From positions 1 through 5,503 of the forward strand of contig JAUPVA010000018.1 in the NCBI GenBank assembly GCA_030917245.1: a DNA stretch of 5,503 bases, given 5' to 3'. Numbering within the stretch: position 1 is the stretch's first letter; each line of letters begins with the position of its first letter. The notes under the pieces are model-generated. The model worked only from the letters and a program-made list of their open reading frames with translations, ran no database searches and had not been told where the DNA came from. Below are positions 1 to 5,188 of the stretch, piece after piece. The position numbers and the translations under genes were made by a program. The DNA is from Patescibacteria group bacterium. GTDB taxonomy: Bacteria > Patescibacteriota > Saccharimonadia > Saccharimonadales > Saccharimonadaceae.

Positions 1-843
1 GATAACGAATAGTATGCCGATGACTGGCAGTAAAAAGAGCGAATTGGTGAGCATTGCGATAACGCCGAGAGTAACTCCGAAAGCGAAGCTACCGATATCA
101 CCCATAAAGAACCGCGCTGGGTAAATATTGAACCATAGATAACTAAGCAATGCGCCAATCACTGTAAAACAGAACCCGGCCAAAATCAGCTGATTTTGAA
201 AGAGAGCAATAACACCAAACGCCGCAAAGCTGAGAGCCAATAAACCTCCGGCGAGTCCGTCTAGCCCATCAGAGATGTTAACGGCATTTGCAGTAGCTGT
301 GACGACAAAGGCAAAAATAGGCACAATCAACCAGCCGACCGTAAACGCGCCGAGGAATGGAACCTGCACGGTATCTATACCAATCTTGGTAAAGAAGTAC
401 CATCCTAGCACAGACCCGATGGCAACGATCATGGTAAATTTAAGGCTTGAGCGGAGACCAGCTACGCCACGACCATTCGAGCGAAGGTTAATAACATCGT
501 CAATCAGTCCGACAACAGCACCTGCAATCAGCGCCGCTAAGGGCAAATAGGTCCGTTCATCAAAGTTAAATAAGAACGTAATAGCGGCTATTGCCACTAC
601 TCCAATGATTCCTGCCATTGTGGGGATATTACGCTTAAATTTCACGGCGTGAAGTTTTGTAAATACCTCAAGTGCCTCACCGTTCGTACTAGTTGTTCGT
701 TGCTTTTTCCAAAAGCGATAACGATATGCCATAAAGGTATAGATTGGCGTCAGCATCATTGCTAGTAAAAATGCTCCGACGCTCAGCAAAAACATCTGGG
801 TGACGTCTCCCACAAGTACCTGATACGTAGTCTGTTGATTCAT
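1..843 (-). CDS. mraY: Phospho-N-acetylmuramoyl-pentapeptide-transferase MraY (C-terminus cut by window edge)
   Basis: MraY is an integral membrane enzyme. It transfers phospho-MurNAc-pentapeptide from UDP to undecaprenyl phosphate, giving lipid I, the first membrane step of peptidoglycan synthesis. The frame is open for 281 codons, from the ATG at 843 to the window edge. Visible family motifs are PTMAG (residues 74-78, usually PTMGG), the Asp pair in LIDDVINLR (D115/D116), NAVNISDGLDGLAGG (186-200), and NIYPARFFMGDIGS (239-252), whose D249 matches the catalytic Asp of the MGD motif. Several hydrophobic segments are evident (about 16-38, 76-92, 100-114, 136-152, 168-184, 200-214, 220-238 and 254-280). 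The C-terminal HxH loop lies outside the window. The start follows the ftsI stop by 3 bases, and GAAGG (856-852) inside the ftsI end gives an SD with an 8-base spacer, suggesting translational coupling. murE and murF, which separate ftsI and mraY in E. coli, are absent here. Confidence 0.96.
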   Translation of the reverse strand, partial: MNQQTTYQVLVGDVTQMFLLSVGAFLLAMMLTPIYTFMAYRYRFWKKQRTTSTNGEALEVFTKLHAVKFKRNIPTMAGIIGVVAIAAITFLFNFDERTYLPLAALIAGAVVGLIDDVINLRSNGRGVAGLRSSLKFTMIVAIGSVLGWYFFTKIGIDTVQVPFLGAFTVGWLIVPIFAFVVTATANAVNISDGLDGLAGGLLALSFAAFGVIALFQNQLILAGFCFTVIGALLSYLWFNIYPARFFMGDIGSFAFGVTLGVIAMLTNSLFLLPVIGILFVI

Positions 844-846
844 GTT

Positions 847-2583
847 TTATGCCTTCGGTTGCAATTTTTTATAATCGATCATCCAGTTTGAAATGTCGGT
901 GAAGATTGGATTAGTGTCGTCGCTTCCGCCGAGGTTTTTGTTTTTACCGGATACTTGGACCATTATGACATACTTCGGCGTTGTATCACCACCGAAACCG
1001 AGGTAGGTTCCAATGGTCTGACCTTCAACAATTTGTCCATTCTCAAAGGTTTGGGAAGTACCGGTTTTGCCTCCAACATTATACCCTTGCCTGTCTTTCG
1101 AAGATGCGAATGCACCTCGGGACTTCAATATCATCTCCCTCATCTGCTCTGAAGTTGATGCTTTTATAACGCCGTTGTACGTTTTCTGGTTCGAATTCCG
1201 CCGCAATGTCTTATCTGGCATTAATGCCCCCTCGATAACTGTCGGCGTATGGTATGTACCACCGTTAATCAGGGCCGAAAATCCAGCAGCAACCTGTACC
1301 ATCGTTAAGTCCATGCCCTGACCGAACGAAATCGTGGCGTACTGGTTGGCAGCTCCAGGAATGGTGGGAGCAGGAATTATACCTGCCCGTTCTCCCATGA
1401 GCTCAATACCGGTCGGTTGACCCAGTCGAAACTTATTAAATAAGTAGTCATACATCGTATTGCGCGCATCCAAATTGATATTCTTGCCATCGCCAAGTCG
1501 TTGGGCCACCGTCACCATGCCGGTATTCAACGACCAGTTTAAGGCGTGCTGCAAAGTAATTGTACCGGTCTGACCCTTGCTCGCGTTTGTTATTGTACGG
1601 TCACCAACCTGAATATAGTCAGTATTTACGTACGTTGAATCCGGCTTAACCGCTCCTGTATCGATGCCCGTAGCCATTGTAAAAGTTTTCATAACCGAAC
1701 CGGGTTCATAAGGAGTAGTAATAACACCGTTATTAACTTGTGTGAAATTCGTTATTCCTGCAAGTTGCCCGGGGTCGTACGTTGGCAGATTAGCCATAGC
1801 GAGAACCTTCCCCGTATTTGGATCCATAACGATGGCGCTTCCGCTGTCTGCACCCGTACGCTTCAACCCATCTGCCAGCGCCTGTTCAACGTATGACTGA
1901 ACTGAACGATCGATGGTCAGTACAATCGACTGGCCATTCTTTGGTGCGATGTCTATGTTTTTGTCGCCAATCGTGAGCGGCACGTTCGCCACGTCAGTAA
2001 CCGATTGCAATAAACCGTCGGTACCTTGCAACTCTTTATCGAATTTGCCCTCTACTCCGTACTGCCCTACCCCGTCGAAATTAACAAACCCTAAAATTTG
2101 AGCAGCAAGACTTTTCTCTGGATAGATTCGAGCGGTTTCGGCATGAAACCCAACCCCGTTCAGAGCACGTTTACGAATCAGCTCTGCTTGGGTATGACTA
2201 ACTTTGCGAGCTACAACCTGATATCTCGTCTTTTTTTGAGTAATACGTTCAGCATAGCCTTCAACCGTGTTTCCGCCGACAACCTCTCTAATCGCGGCCA
2301 GCACTTCGGTCGGTTTGTTCACGATGCTCGGATCTACGAACATGGTGTAGACCGTTTGGTTCATCACAATACGGTACGGTTTTCCGTCATCCATCAGGTA
2401 AATCTCACCTCTTTTAGCTGGGATAACTAACCGCTTCTCCTGCTCGGCTCGCGCTAATGAAACGTATTTGCCATGTTCAATAACCTGAAGATAAAAAAGT
2501 CTAACCACGAACACAGCCATCACGATAAAACACATGATGGCCAAAAAACGTATTCGGCGATGAATTATTACTTCGTTTGGCAT
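847..2583 (-). CDS. ftsI: Peptidoglycan D,D-transpeptidase FtsI/PBP2 (class B penicillin-binding protein)
   Basis: This class B penicillin-binding protein should cross-link septal peptidoglycan as part of the divisome, with its catalytic domain outside the membrane. The 578-residue product is the usual length for the family. A short cytoplasmic N-terminus is followed by one membrane anchor (about 12-33). The dimerisation/pedestal domain starts near residue 54 with PAKRGEIY (R58, G59) and includes GQYGVEGKFDKELQGTDG (173-190). The transpeptidase domain (about 215-570) has all three active-site motifs: SVMK (S296 nucleophile, K299), SLN (351-353) and KTGT (506-509). No PASTA repeats follow the catalytic domain. 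The ATG at 2583 lies 21 bases after the ftsL stop and has no recognisable SD, but it places the anchor normally. Position after the FtsL-like gene and before mraY fits division-specific FtsI rather than an elongation PBP2; that assignment is by context. Confidence 0.96.
   Translation of the reverse strand: MPNEVIIHRRIRFLAIMCFIVMAVFVVRLFYLQVIEHGKYVSLARAEQEKRLVIPAKRGEIYLMDDGKPYRIVMNQTVYTMFVDPSIVNKPTEVLAAIREVVGGNTVEGYAERITQKKTRYQVVARKVSHTQAELIRKRALNGVGFHAETARIYPEKSLAAQILGFVNFDGVGQYGVEGKFDKELQGTDGLLQSVTDVANVPLTIGDKNIDIAPKNGQSIVLTIDRSVQSYVEQALADGLKRTGADSGSAIVMDPNTGKVLAMANLPTYDPGQLAGITNFTQVNNGVITTPYEPGSVMKTFTMATGIDTGAVKPDSTYVNTDYIQVGDRTITNASKGQTGTITLQHALNWSLNTGMVTVAQRLGDGKNINLDARNTMYDYLFNKFRLGQPTGIELMGERAGIIPAPTIPGAANQYATISFGQGMDLTMVQVAAGFSALINGGTYHTPTVIEGALMPDKTLRRNSNQKTYNGVIKASTSEQMREMILKSRGAFASSKDRQGYNVGGKTGTSQTFENGQIVEGQTIGTYLGFGGDTTPKYVIMVQVSGKNKNLGGSDDTNPIFTDISNWMIDYKKLQPKA
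852..856 (-). promoter_or_regulatory. Shine-Dalgarno site of mraY
   Basis: GAAGG overlaps the last codons of ftsI, 8 bases before the mraY ATG at 843. It is one of only two clear SD sites in the window. It supports the chosen start and coupled translation with ftsI. Confidence 0.6.
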
Positions 2584-2604
2584 GACAAATTGTCTGGGGC
2601 TAGA

Positions 2605-2961
2605 TTAGTTGCTGACGTAAGCTGGAGCTTCAGACTTCGTCATTGCTTTCGCTACGCTGCTCTCTCGCACAGTCGACAACGCTGTAAGACGGGCGTTCTC
2701 AACTTCGAGATCGGTCTTCTGTTCGCTCAACTCAGCAATTTGGCTGTCAATTTTCTGAGCTTCGTAGTCGTAGCTGGTCGCTTTTGTAGCCTGAGTTAAG
2801 TATATCAAGCCAAGCACAGTTATCATAAGCGCTACAAGCACTGTATGCGTTACTGGGCCGAGCTTGATGGCAGAAGTAAATCGAACTGAGTTTTGGTTTC
2901 GACTCAGACTCGAACGGCGTTGGGCATATTGCCCTCTGTTATAGGTGGTGGAATGTGACAT
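2605..2961 (-). CDS. ftsL: FtsL-like septum-formation protein (single-span, coiled coil)
   Basis: This is a probable FtsL/DivIC-type bitopic divisome protein of 118 residues; E. coli FtsL has 121. It has a basic, Ser/Arg/Asn-rich cytoplasmic N-terminus (1-35), one membrane span (about 37-57, containing VLVALMITVLGLIYL), and then a heptad-like segment (about 62-98, with IDSQIAELSEQKTDLEVEN) likely to form an extracytoplasmic coiled coil. A short Ser/Ala-rich tail ends the protein. FtsL sequences are poorly conserved, so the call rests on topology, size and position between rsmH and ftsI, where ftsL normally sits. Known partners in the family are FtsB/DivIC and FtsQ, and the complex activates FtsW/FtsI. 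The ATG at 2961 is forced: an in-frame stop lies 8 codons upstream with no other start codon between. The leader is A/C-rich (CCACCACAAAAAA before the ATG) and has no SD. Confidence 0.85.
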   Translation of the reverse strand: MSHSTTYNRGQYAQRRSSLSRNQNSVRFTSAIKLGPVTHTVLVALMITVLGLIYLTQATKATSYDYEAQKIDSQIAELSEQKTDLEVENARLTALSTVRESSVAKAMTKSEAPAYVSN

Positions 2962-2993
2962 TTTTTTGTGGTGGTTTTTTTGTTTTTATGGGT

Positions 2994-3025
2994 TCTGGGT
3001 AACCGATAATTACCGGTTACCCAGA
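2994..3025. repeat. Strong hairpin (12-bp inverted repeat) between the small ORF and ftsL
   Basis: Bases 2994-3005 and 3014-3025 are perfectly complementary (minus-strand arms TCTGGGTAACCG and CGGTTACCCAGA) around an 8-base loop. The loop itself can close two further A-T pairs after one mismatch. On the minus-strand transcript it lies 7 bases after the stop of the 21-codon ORF and 32 bases before the ftsL start. The sequence following it is A-rich, not T-rich, so it is not a standard intrinsic terminator for this operon. Plausible roles are an mRNA stability or processing element, a translation-controlled structure, or a palindromic DNA operator. Confidence 0.8.
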
Positions 3026-3032
3026 GAGTGTT

Positions 3033-3098
3033 TTAGTTAAAGCGTACGGTAACTTTTTGTTCTACCGATTGGCTTTGTACGTTGATGTGAACAGGCAT
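3033..3098 (-). CDS. Candidate 21-residue small protein or leader peptide between rsmH and ftsL
   Basis: An ATG at 3098 opens 21 codons ending in TAA at 3035-3033. The peptide begins MPVHINVQSQ and ends EQKVTVRFN. Polar and hydrophobic residues partly alternate, as in a beta strand; there is no membrane segment or Cys. The reason to take it seriously is its ribosome site: the purine tract GGGAAGGGG (3114-3106) ends 7 bases before the ATG and is the best SD in the window, while neighbouring genes mostly have none. It starts 25 bases after the rsmH stop, and its own stop is 7 bases before the 12-bp hairpin. I do not recognise the peptide. It may be a true small protein, a leader peptide controlling the hairpin and ftsL, or a ribosome-loading minigene. 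Translation is inferred, not shown. Confidence 0.5.
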   Translation of the reverse strand: MPVHINVQSQSVEQKVTVRFN

Positions 3099-3105
3099 TT
3101 ATTTG

Positions 3106-3114
3106 CCCCTTCCC
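3106..3114 (-). promoter_or_regulatory. Strong Shine-Dalgarno tract of the 21-codon ORF
   Basis: On the minus strand GGGAAGGGG sits in an otherwise A-rich stretch directly after rsmH. The AAGG core is 9 bases and the last G 7 bases from the ATG at 3098, an optimal spacing. No longer ORF uses it, so it is the main evidence that the small ORF is translated. Confidence 0.6.
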
Positions 3115-3123
3115 TTTTTTGTT

Positions 3124-4023
3124 TTATTTTTTCACTGCGATTCGAAGTTTAGCACTTCGTGATCGCGGGTTGTGAACGTCGTAAGTTGCCCCGTCAAGCG
3201 GTTTTTTTATCGGCAGCGATAGCTCGGACTCAAGTCCAGCCTCTGCCTGCTCTTTAAAATATAGTTTCACTAATCGATCTTCTAGGCTATGAAAACTAAT
3301 GACACCGACTCTTCCGCCTGTAAGTAATAACTTGGGCAAGAGCGGCAACATGTTTTCGACTTGAGCTAGTTCGTCGTTAGTTGCGATCCGCAGGGCTTGA
3401 AAGGTACGTGTTGCGGGGTGGGTTCTTTGCCACTTACCGCGGTGCTCTGCCAGAATAACATCAGCTAGTTGCTTGGTCGTGGTAAACGGCCGTTCACGCA
3501 ACATTGCCTTGACGATTCGTCGGGCAAAACTAGGCTTTTCTTCACCATACTCGGTTATTATCCGGTATAGCTTCTCCTCGTTGGATCGATTGGCGATATG
3601 ACTGGCAGTGATTTGACTGCTCGGATCCATACGCATGTCGAGTGGTCCATCGTGAGAGAATGAAAATCCCCGATCAGCTCTATCGAGCTGAGGTGACGAC
3701 ACCCCGAGATCCACAAGTACTATATTGAACTGCCTCCCCTCATCGATTAGCTGCTGAGCAGCCGATACGAAATCGGTATGAAGCAGAACTGCTCCTTTTT
3801 CCTTCAGATTCTGTAGTTCAGCAATTGCGTTTTCGTCGCGATCGACTAATACTGCCTCTTTAGGATTTTGCGTCTCGCTTAGAATAGCCGTTGCGTGTCC
3901 TCCATACCCCGCTGTTAGATCCAAATACGAATCTCCTAACTGGGGATGAAGTAACTCAACTGTCTTTTCAAGTAAGACGGGAACATGTAAAGCATGTTGT
4001 GGTGGATGTGCTTTAATACTCAT
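3124..4023 (-). CDS. rsmH: 16S rRNA (cytosine(1402)-N(4))-methyltransferase RsmH (MraW)
   Basis: RsmH is an S-adenosylmethionine-dependent enzyme that N4-methylates C1402 of 16S rRNA in the P site. From the ATG at 4023 the protein has 299 residues; E. coli RsmH has 313. Motifs in order, numbered from this ATG: HVPVLLEK (13-20), the SAM-binding loop DLTAGYGGHA (35-44), acidic LVDRD (59-63), DLGVSSPQLD (105-114), RGFSF (118-122), LDMRMD (128-133), EYGEE (158-162), HPATRTFQALRI (202-213), FHSLEDRLVK (244-253) and the C-terminal NPRSRSAKLR (285-294). All core motifs are intact. The start is uncertain: the frame is open up to a TTG at 4083, with another ATG at 4032. I prefer 4023 because it puts HVPVLL near the N-terminus as usual. 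No start has a well-placed SD; AAGGGA abuts the 4023 ATG too closely. TACAAT (4035-4030) just upstream could be a -10 for a leaderless message. Confidence 0.96.
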   Translation of the reverse strand: MSIKAHPPQHALHVPVLLEKTVELLHPQLGDSYLDLTAGYGGHATAILSETQNPKEAVLVDRDENAIAELQNLKEKGAVLLHTDFVSAAQQLIDEGRQFNIVLVDLGVSSPQLDRADRGFSFSHDGPLDMRMDPSSQITASHIANRSNEEKLYRIITEYGEEKPSFARRIVKAMLRERPFTTTKQLADVILAEHRGKWQRTHPATRTFQALRIATNDELAQVENMLPLLPKLLLTGGRVGVISFHSLEDRLVKLYFKEQAEAGLESELSLPIKKPLDGATYDVHNPRSRSAKLRIAVKK

Positions 4024-4092
4024 TCCCTTCATTGTACCGTACGTATCATCGTGCGATAAGTCTGAAAGGTTCAAGATCACCAAACTGGCAGC

Positions 4093-4182
4093 CTAGGAAT
4101 GTTTGTTTTCGCAGGTGTGTTTGTTTTTATGTATAAGTAGTCCTATTACGGTTGTAGTTGGAAGCATCAACGTGTGATACAT
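4093..4182 (-). other. Marginal 29-codon ORF in the mraZ-rsmH spacer
   Basis: ATG (4182) to TAG (4095-4093) encodes a peptide starting MYHTLMLPTTTVIGLLIHK, with a short hydrophobic centre. It is in the same frame as rsmH, and its TAG is the stop that limits the longest rsmH frame. There is no good SD, and it overlaps the 4142-4200 inverted repeat, whose 5' arm precedes the ATG. Probably not a gene; recorded because it could be an upstream leader ORF. Confidence 0.15.
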
Positions 4183-4200
4183 ATCCGGACCGGTAATAGG
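4142..4200. repeat. Inverted repeat CCTATTAC / GTAATAGG in the spacer
   Basis: Plus-strand cctattacggt (4142-4152) is complementary to accggtaatagg (4189-4200): 8 perfect pairs, one bulged base, then 3 more pairs, around a loop of about 36 bases. In the minus-strand transcript it would form a long-loop stem upstream of rsmH. The ACCGGTAAT part also occurs on the minus strand within the 2994-3025 hairpin. Function unknown. Confidence 0.5.
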
Positions 4201-4354
4201 TTGAGAGACTTATGTGTGAGGTGGAGTTTTGGGAGGTGTGTTTTTTGAGGAAGGTTCAAGGCTTGTTTACTGTGTTGCCCATTCCACTCCCTAGCCCACC
4301 AGATTGGTAATCTCGAGGTATTTTCTGTTCTGTTTGTAGATGTTAAAGATCACA

Positions 4355-4380
4355 AGCGCCGATTGAATTAATCGGTTGCT
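4355..4380 (-). other. Weak hairpin spanning the mraZ stop codon
   Basis: On the minus strand CCGATT (4375-4370) and AATCGG (4364-4359) pair around a 5-base loop. AGC/GCT can add three pairs beyond a small internal loop. The sequence after it (TTGTGATCTTTAAC) has only three Ts in a row, so termination here is doubtful. At most it could attenuate readthrough from mraZ to rsmH. Confidence 0.25.
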
Positions 4381-4721
4381 GTTAGCCGCCAGTAGGCACC
4401 AGCTCGAACTGCCGTGATATCTTTCGATATCTTTGCCCAGTCCAGAAGATGCTGCTCAATGGTCACTCGTCCTTGTTTATCGTCAAGTTCTGCGTGGGTT
4501 TTCCCACTGCGGAACTTTACGTTCAAGTCGGCGATACGTTCATCGAGTATCTGTCCGGTTAATGCTGGCTCCATCTGTTCGTTCCATACGTTGATGGAAT
4601 AGAGATGAAGGTAGTTTCCGAATCCTCGAGTTATGACTACCCCGCTAGAAAATTCGTTTCGAAGCTCCGTCGGTATTGTTAACCGACGCTTGTCGTCAAG
4701 CTTTCGTTCGAAATAATCCAT
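4368..4721 (-). CDS. mraZ: Transcriptional regulator MraZ (short form)
   Basis: MraZ is a DNA-binding protein with two AbrB/SpoVT-like repeats. It forms rings and in studied bacteria represses its own dcw promoter. Both repeats are visible in this 117-residue protein: DDKRRLTIPTELR (9-21) and DDKQGRVTIEQHLLDWAKI (80-98). The first has Arg where the family usually has Gly (D-x-K-G-R-L); the second keeps the canonical QGR. The protein is shorter than usual (143-152 in B. subtilis and E. coli). It ends at AVRAGAYWRLTATD, where longer members continue past the F-E-L/I-W strand into a C-terminal helix, so that tail is absent. The ATG at 4721 has no nearby SD; a second ATG at 4741 is out of frame. 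The promoter region upstream carries four MraZ-box-like repeats, so autoregulation is likely. A long spacer separates it from rsmH, but the gene order is the normal dcw order. Confidence 0.93.
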   Translation of the reverse strand: MDYFERKLDDKRRLTIPTELRNEFSSGVVITRGFGNYLHLYSINVWNEQMEPALTGQILDERIADLNVKFRSGKTHAELDDKQGRVTIEQHLLDWAKISKDITAVRAGAYWRLTATD

Positions 4722-4819
4722 CGCGATTTAAAGGGTGCCATCTTCTCGCTGCTCGTTTTGCCAGCGTTAGCGTTGATTATTTTTTGGTGCAGTGGTTGTT
4801 TTTGTTTTTCGGTGGGGTT

Positions 4820-4865
4820 ACCCACTTTGTTCCACTGGACTTATCATAATACCCACACCTACCCA
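4820..4865 (-). promoter_or_regulatory. MraZ-box array (operator) over the mraZ promoter
   Basis: Four TGGGN-like pentamers occur on the minus strand: TGGGT (4865-4861), TGGGT (4855-4851), TGGAA (4834-4830) and TGGGT (4824-4820). Within each pair the spacer is exactly 5 bases, the spacing known for MraZ boxes. The pairs are 21 bases apart, so all four lie on about the same face of the helix. The first pair fills the -35/-10 spacer and the second lies just after the predicted start site, an arrangement suited to repression. The last box overlaps a small GTGGG/CCCAC hairpin (4812-4825). Confidence 0.65.
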
Positions 4866-4872
4866 CTGGCAA
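4843..4872 (-). promoter_or_regulatory. Predicted sigma70-type promoter of mraZ and the dcw operon
   Basis: On the minus strand TTGCCA (4872-4867, 5/6 to TTGACA) is followed after 18 bases by TATGAT (4848-4843, 5/6 to TATAAT). The expected start near 4836 gives a leader of about 115 bases before the mraZ ATG. That leader is A/C-rich and has no SD. The location directly upstream of mraZ and the overlap with MraZ-box-like repeats support the call. Confidence 0.65.
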
Positions 4873-4904
4873 GTACTTTTTTGAAGATTTTTTAAAGTTC
4901 GAAT

Positions 4905-4928
4905 GTTATCCCCAGTTTTGTGGATAAC
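4905..4928. promoter_or_regulatory. Inverted pair of DnaA-box-like 9-mers
   Basis: TTATCCCCA (4906-4914, plus strand, one mismatch to TTATCCACA) faces a perfect TTATCCACA on the minus strand (4927-4919). Together they form 10-bp arms with 9 matches around a 4-base centre. The pair ends about 33 bases upstream of the predicted mraZ -35. It may be a DnaA binding site acting on the dcw promoter. Alternatively, as RNA it would form a second hairpin after the upstream gene. Confidence 0.45.
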
Positions 4929-4929
4929 T

Positions 4930-4952
4930 AAAAGCTAATTTTTTAGATTAGC
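4930..4952 (-). terminator. Weak intrinsic-terminator-like hairpin after the 69-residue gene
   Basis: On the minus strand GCTAAT (4952-4947) pairs with ATTAGC (4939-4934) around a 7-base loop and is followed by TTTT (4933-4930). The stem overlaps the TAA stop at 4950-4948. It is short and AT-rich, so it is probably inefficient alone. The DnaA-box palindrome next to it could form a second stem. Confidence 0.4.
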
Positions 4953-5157
4953 GAGCTATGAAAAAGTCAACGAGCGCGGCATCATATCGTGCCGTCGTCT
5001 GAAGAGCCACCCATAGACACAGTCCGAATAAGTTAACGAAAACAGATACCGTTAGTATCGCGTCTTTTAAATCACGTTCTGTCTGCAGCAATGCACTTGG
5101 TTCACTGCTCAGCACTTTCTTCGTAGGTAAAAGGGTGCGTTTTGTCTTCGTTTTCAT
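4948..5157 (-). CDS. Hypothetical small single-span membrane protein
   Basis: This 69-residue protein is not one I recognise. It has a basic N-terminus (MKTKTKRTLLPTKK, six Lys/Arg in 14), a polar linker, one likely membrane span (about 32-53, with AILTVSVFVNLFGLCLWVAL), and a short C-terminal tail ending DFFIAR. The positive N-terminus suggests N-in topology. It is not cleavable-signal-like, since no A-x-A site follows the span. The ATG at 5157 has no SD; TATGCT lies about 11 bases upstream and could be a -10 for a nearly leaderless message, though no convincing -35 is seen. It lies 31 bases after the upstream partial gene on the same strand and is separated from mraZ by a terminator-like hairpin and the mraZ promoter. 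It is therefore probably not part of the dcw operon. Codon use looks like its neighbours. Confidence 0.6.
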   Translation of the reverse strand: MKTKTKRTLLPTKKVLSSEPSALLQTERDLKDAILTVSVFVNLFGLCLWVALQTTARYDAALVDFFIAR

Positions 5158-5188
5158 GAATTAACGGTAGCATAAGCGTGACCCATTT

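Larger units (their letters stand above)
4024..4367 (-). other. Long mraZ-rsmH spacer with no recognised gene
   Basis: In most bacteria rsmH follows mraZ closely. Here about 285-345 bases intervene, depending on the rsmH start. I see no recognisable protein or known RNA. On the minus strand it contains, in order: a weak hairpin at the mraZ stop; a G-rich block (GGTGGGCTAGGGAGTGG, 4300-4284); a C-rich block with CACACCTCCC (4240-4231) and CTCCACCTCAC (4225-4215); an inverted repeat (4142-4200); and two copies of AAAACAAACA 18 bases apart (4100-4109 and 4118-4127). AAACACACCT occurs twice (4113-4122, 4234-4243). The C-rich block contains CACCTCC, like the anti-SD end of 16S rRNA, and could pair with GGGAG (4291-4287). 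It may be a regulatory leader or hold a second promoter; neither is proven. Confidence 0.55.

Noticed and set aside
275..550. Plus-strand open frames opposite mraY, ftsI, ftsL and mraZ, of which this is one
   Set aside because: They lie fully antisense to genes with strong family motifs, have no domain features or ribosome sites, and are explained by codon bias of the opposite strand.
2581..2594. GACAA-TTGTC mini-palindrome at the ftsI start
   Set aside because: Only 5-bp arms with a 1-base centre; expected by chance and too small to hold a stable structure.
2994..3025. Intrinsic terminator between rsmH and ftsL
   Set aside because: The stem is strong, but the minus-strand sequence after it is A-rich with no T-run. 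On the plus strand there is no gene to terminate, and only a scattered T-run follows.
4284..4300. G-quadruplex in the mraZ-rsmH spacer
   Set aside because: There are only two GGG runs plus GG runs nearby, with a further GGG at 4280-4278. This is not four tracts of three, so only a weak two-layer form is possible.
4682..4741. Alternative ATG at 4741 for mraZ or a 19-residue leader ORF
   Set aside because: It is out of frame with mraZ, the purines GAGAAG abut the ATG too closely to act as an SD, and the encoded peptide has no notable features.
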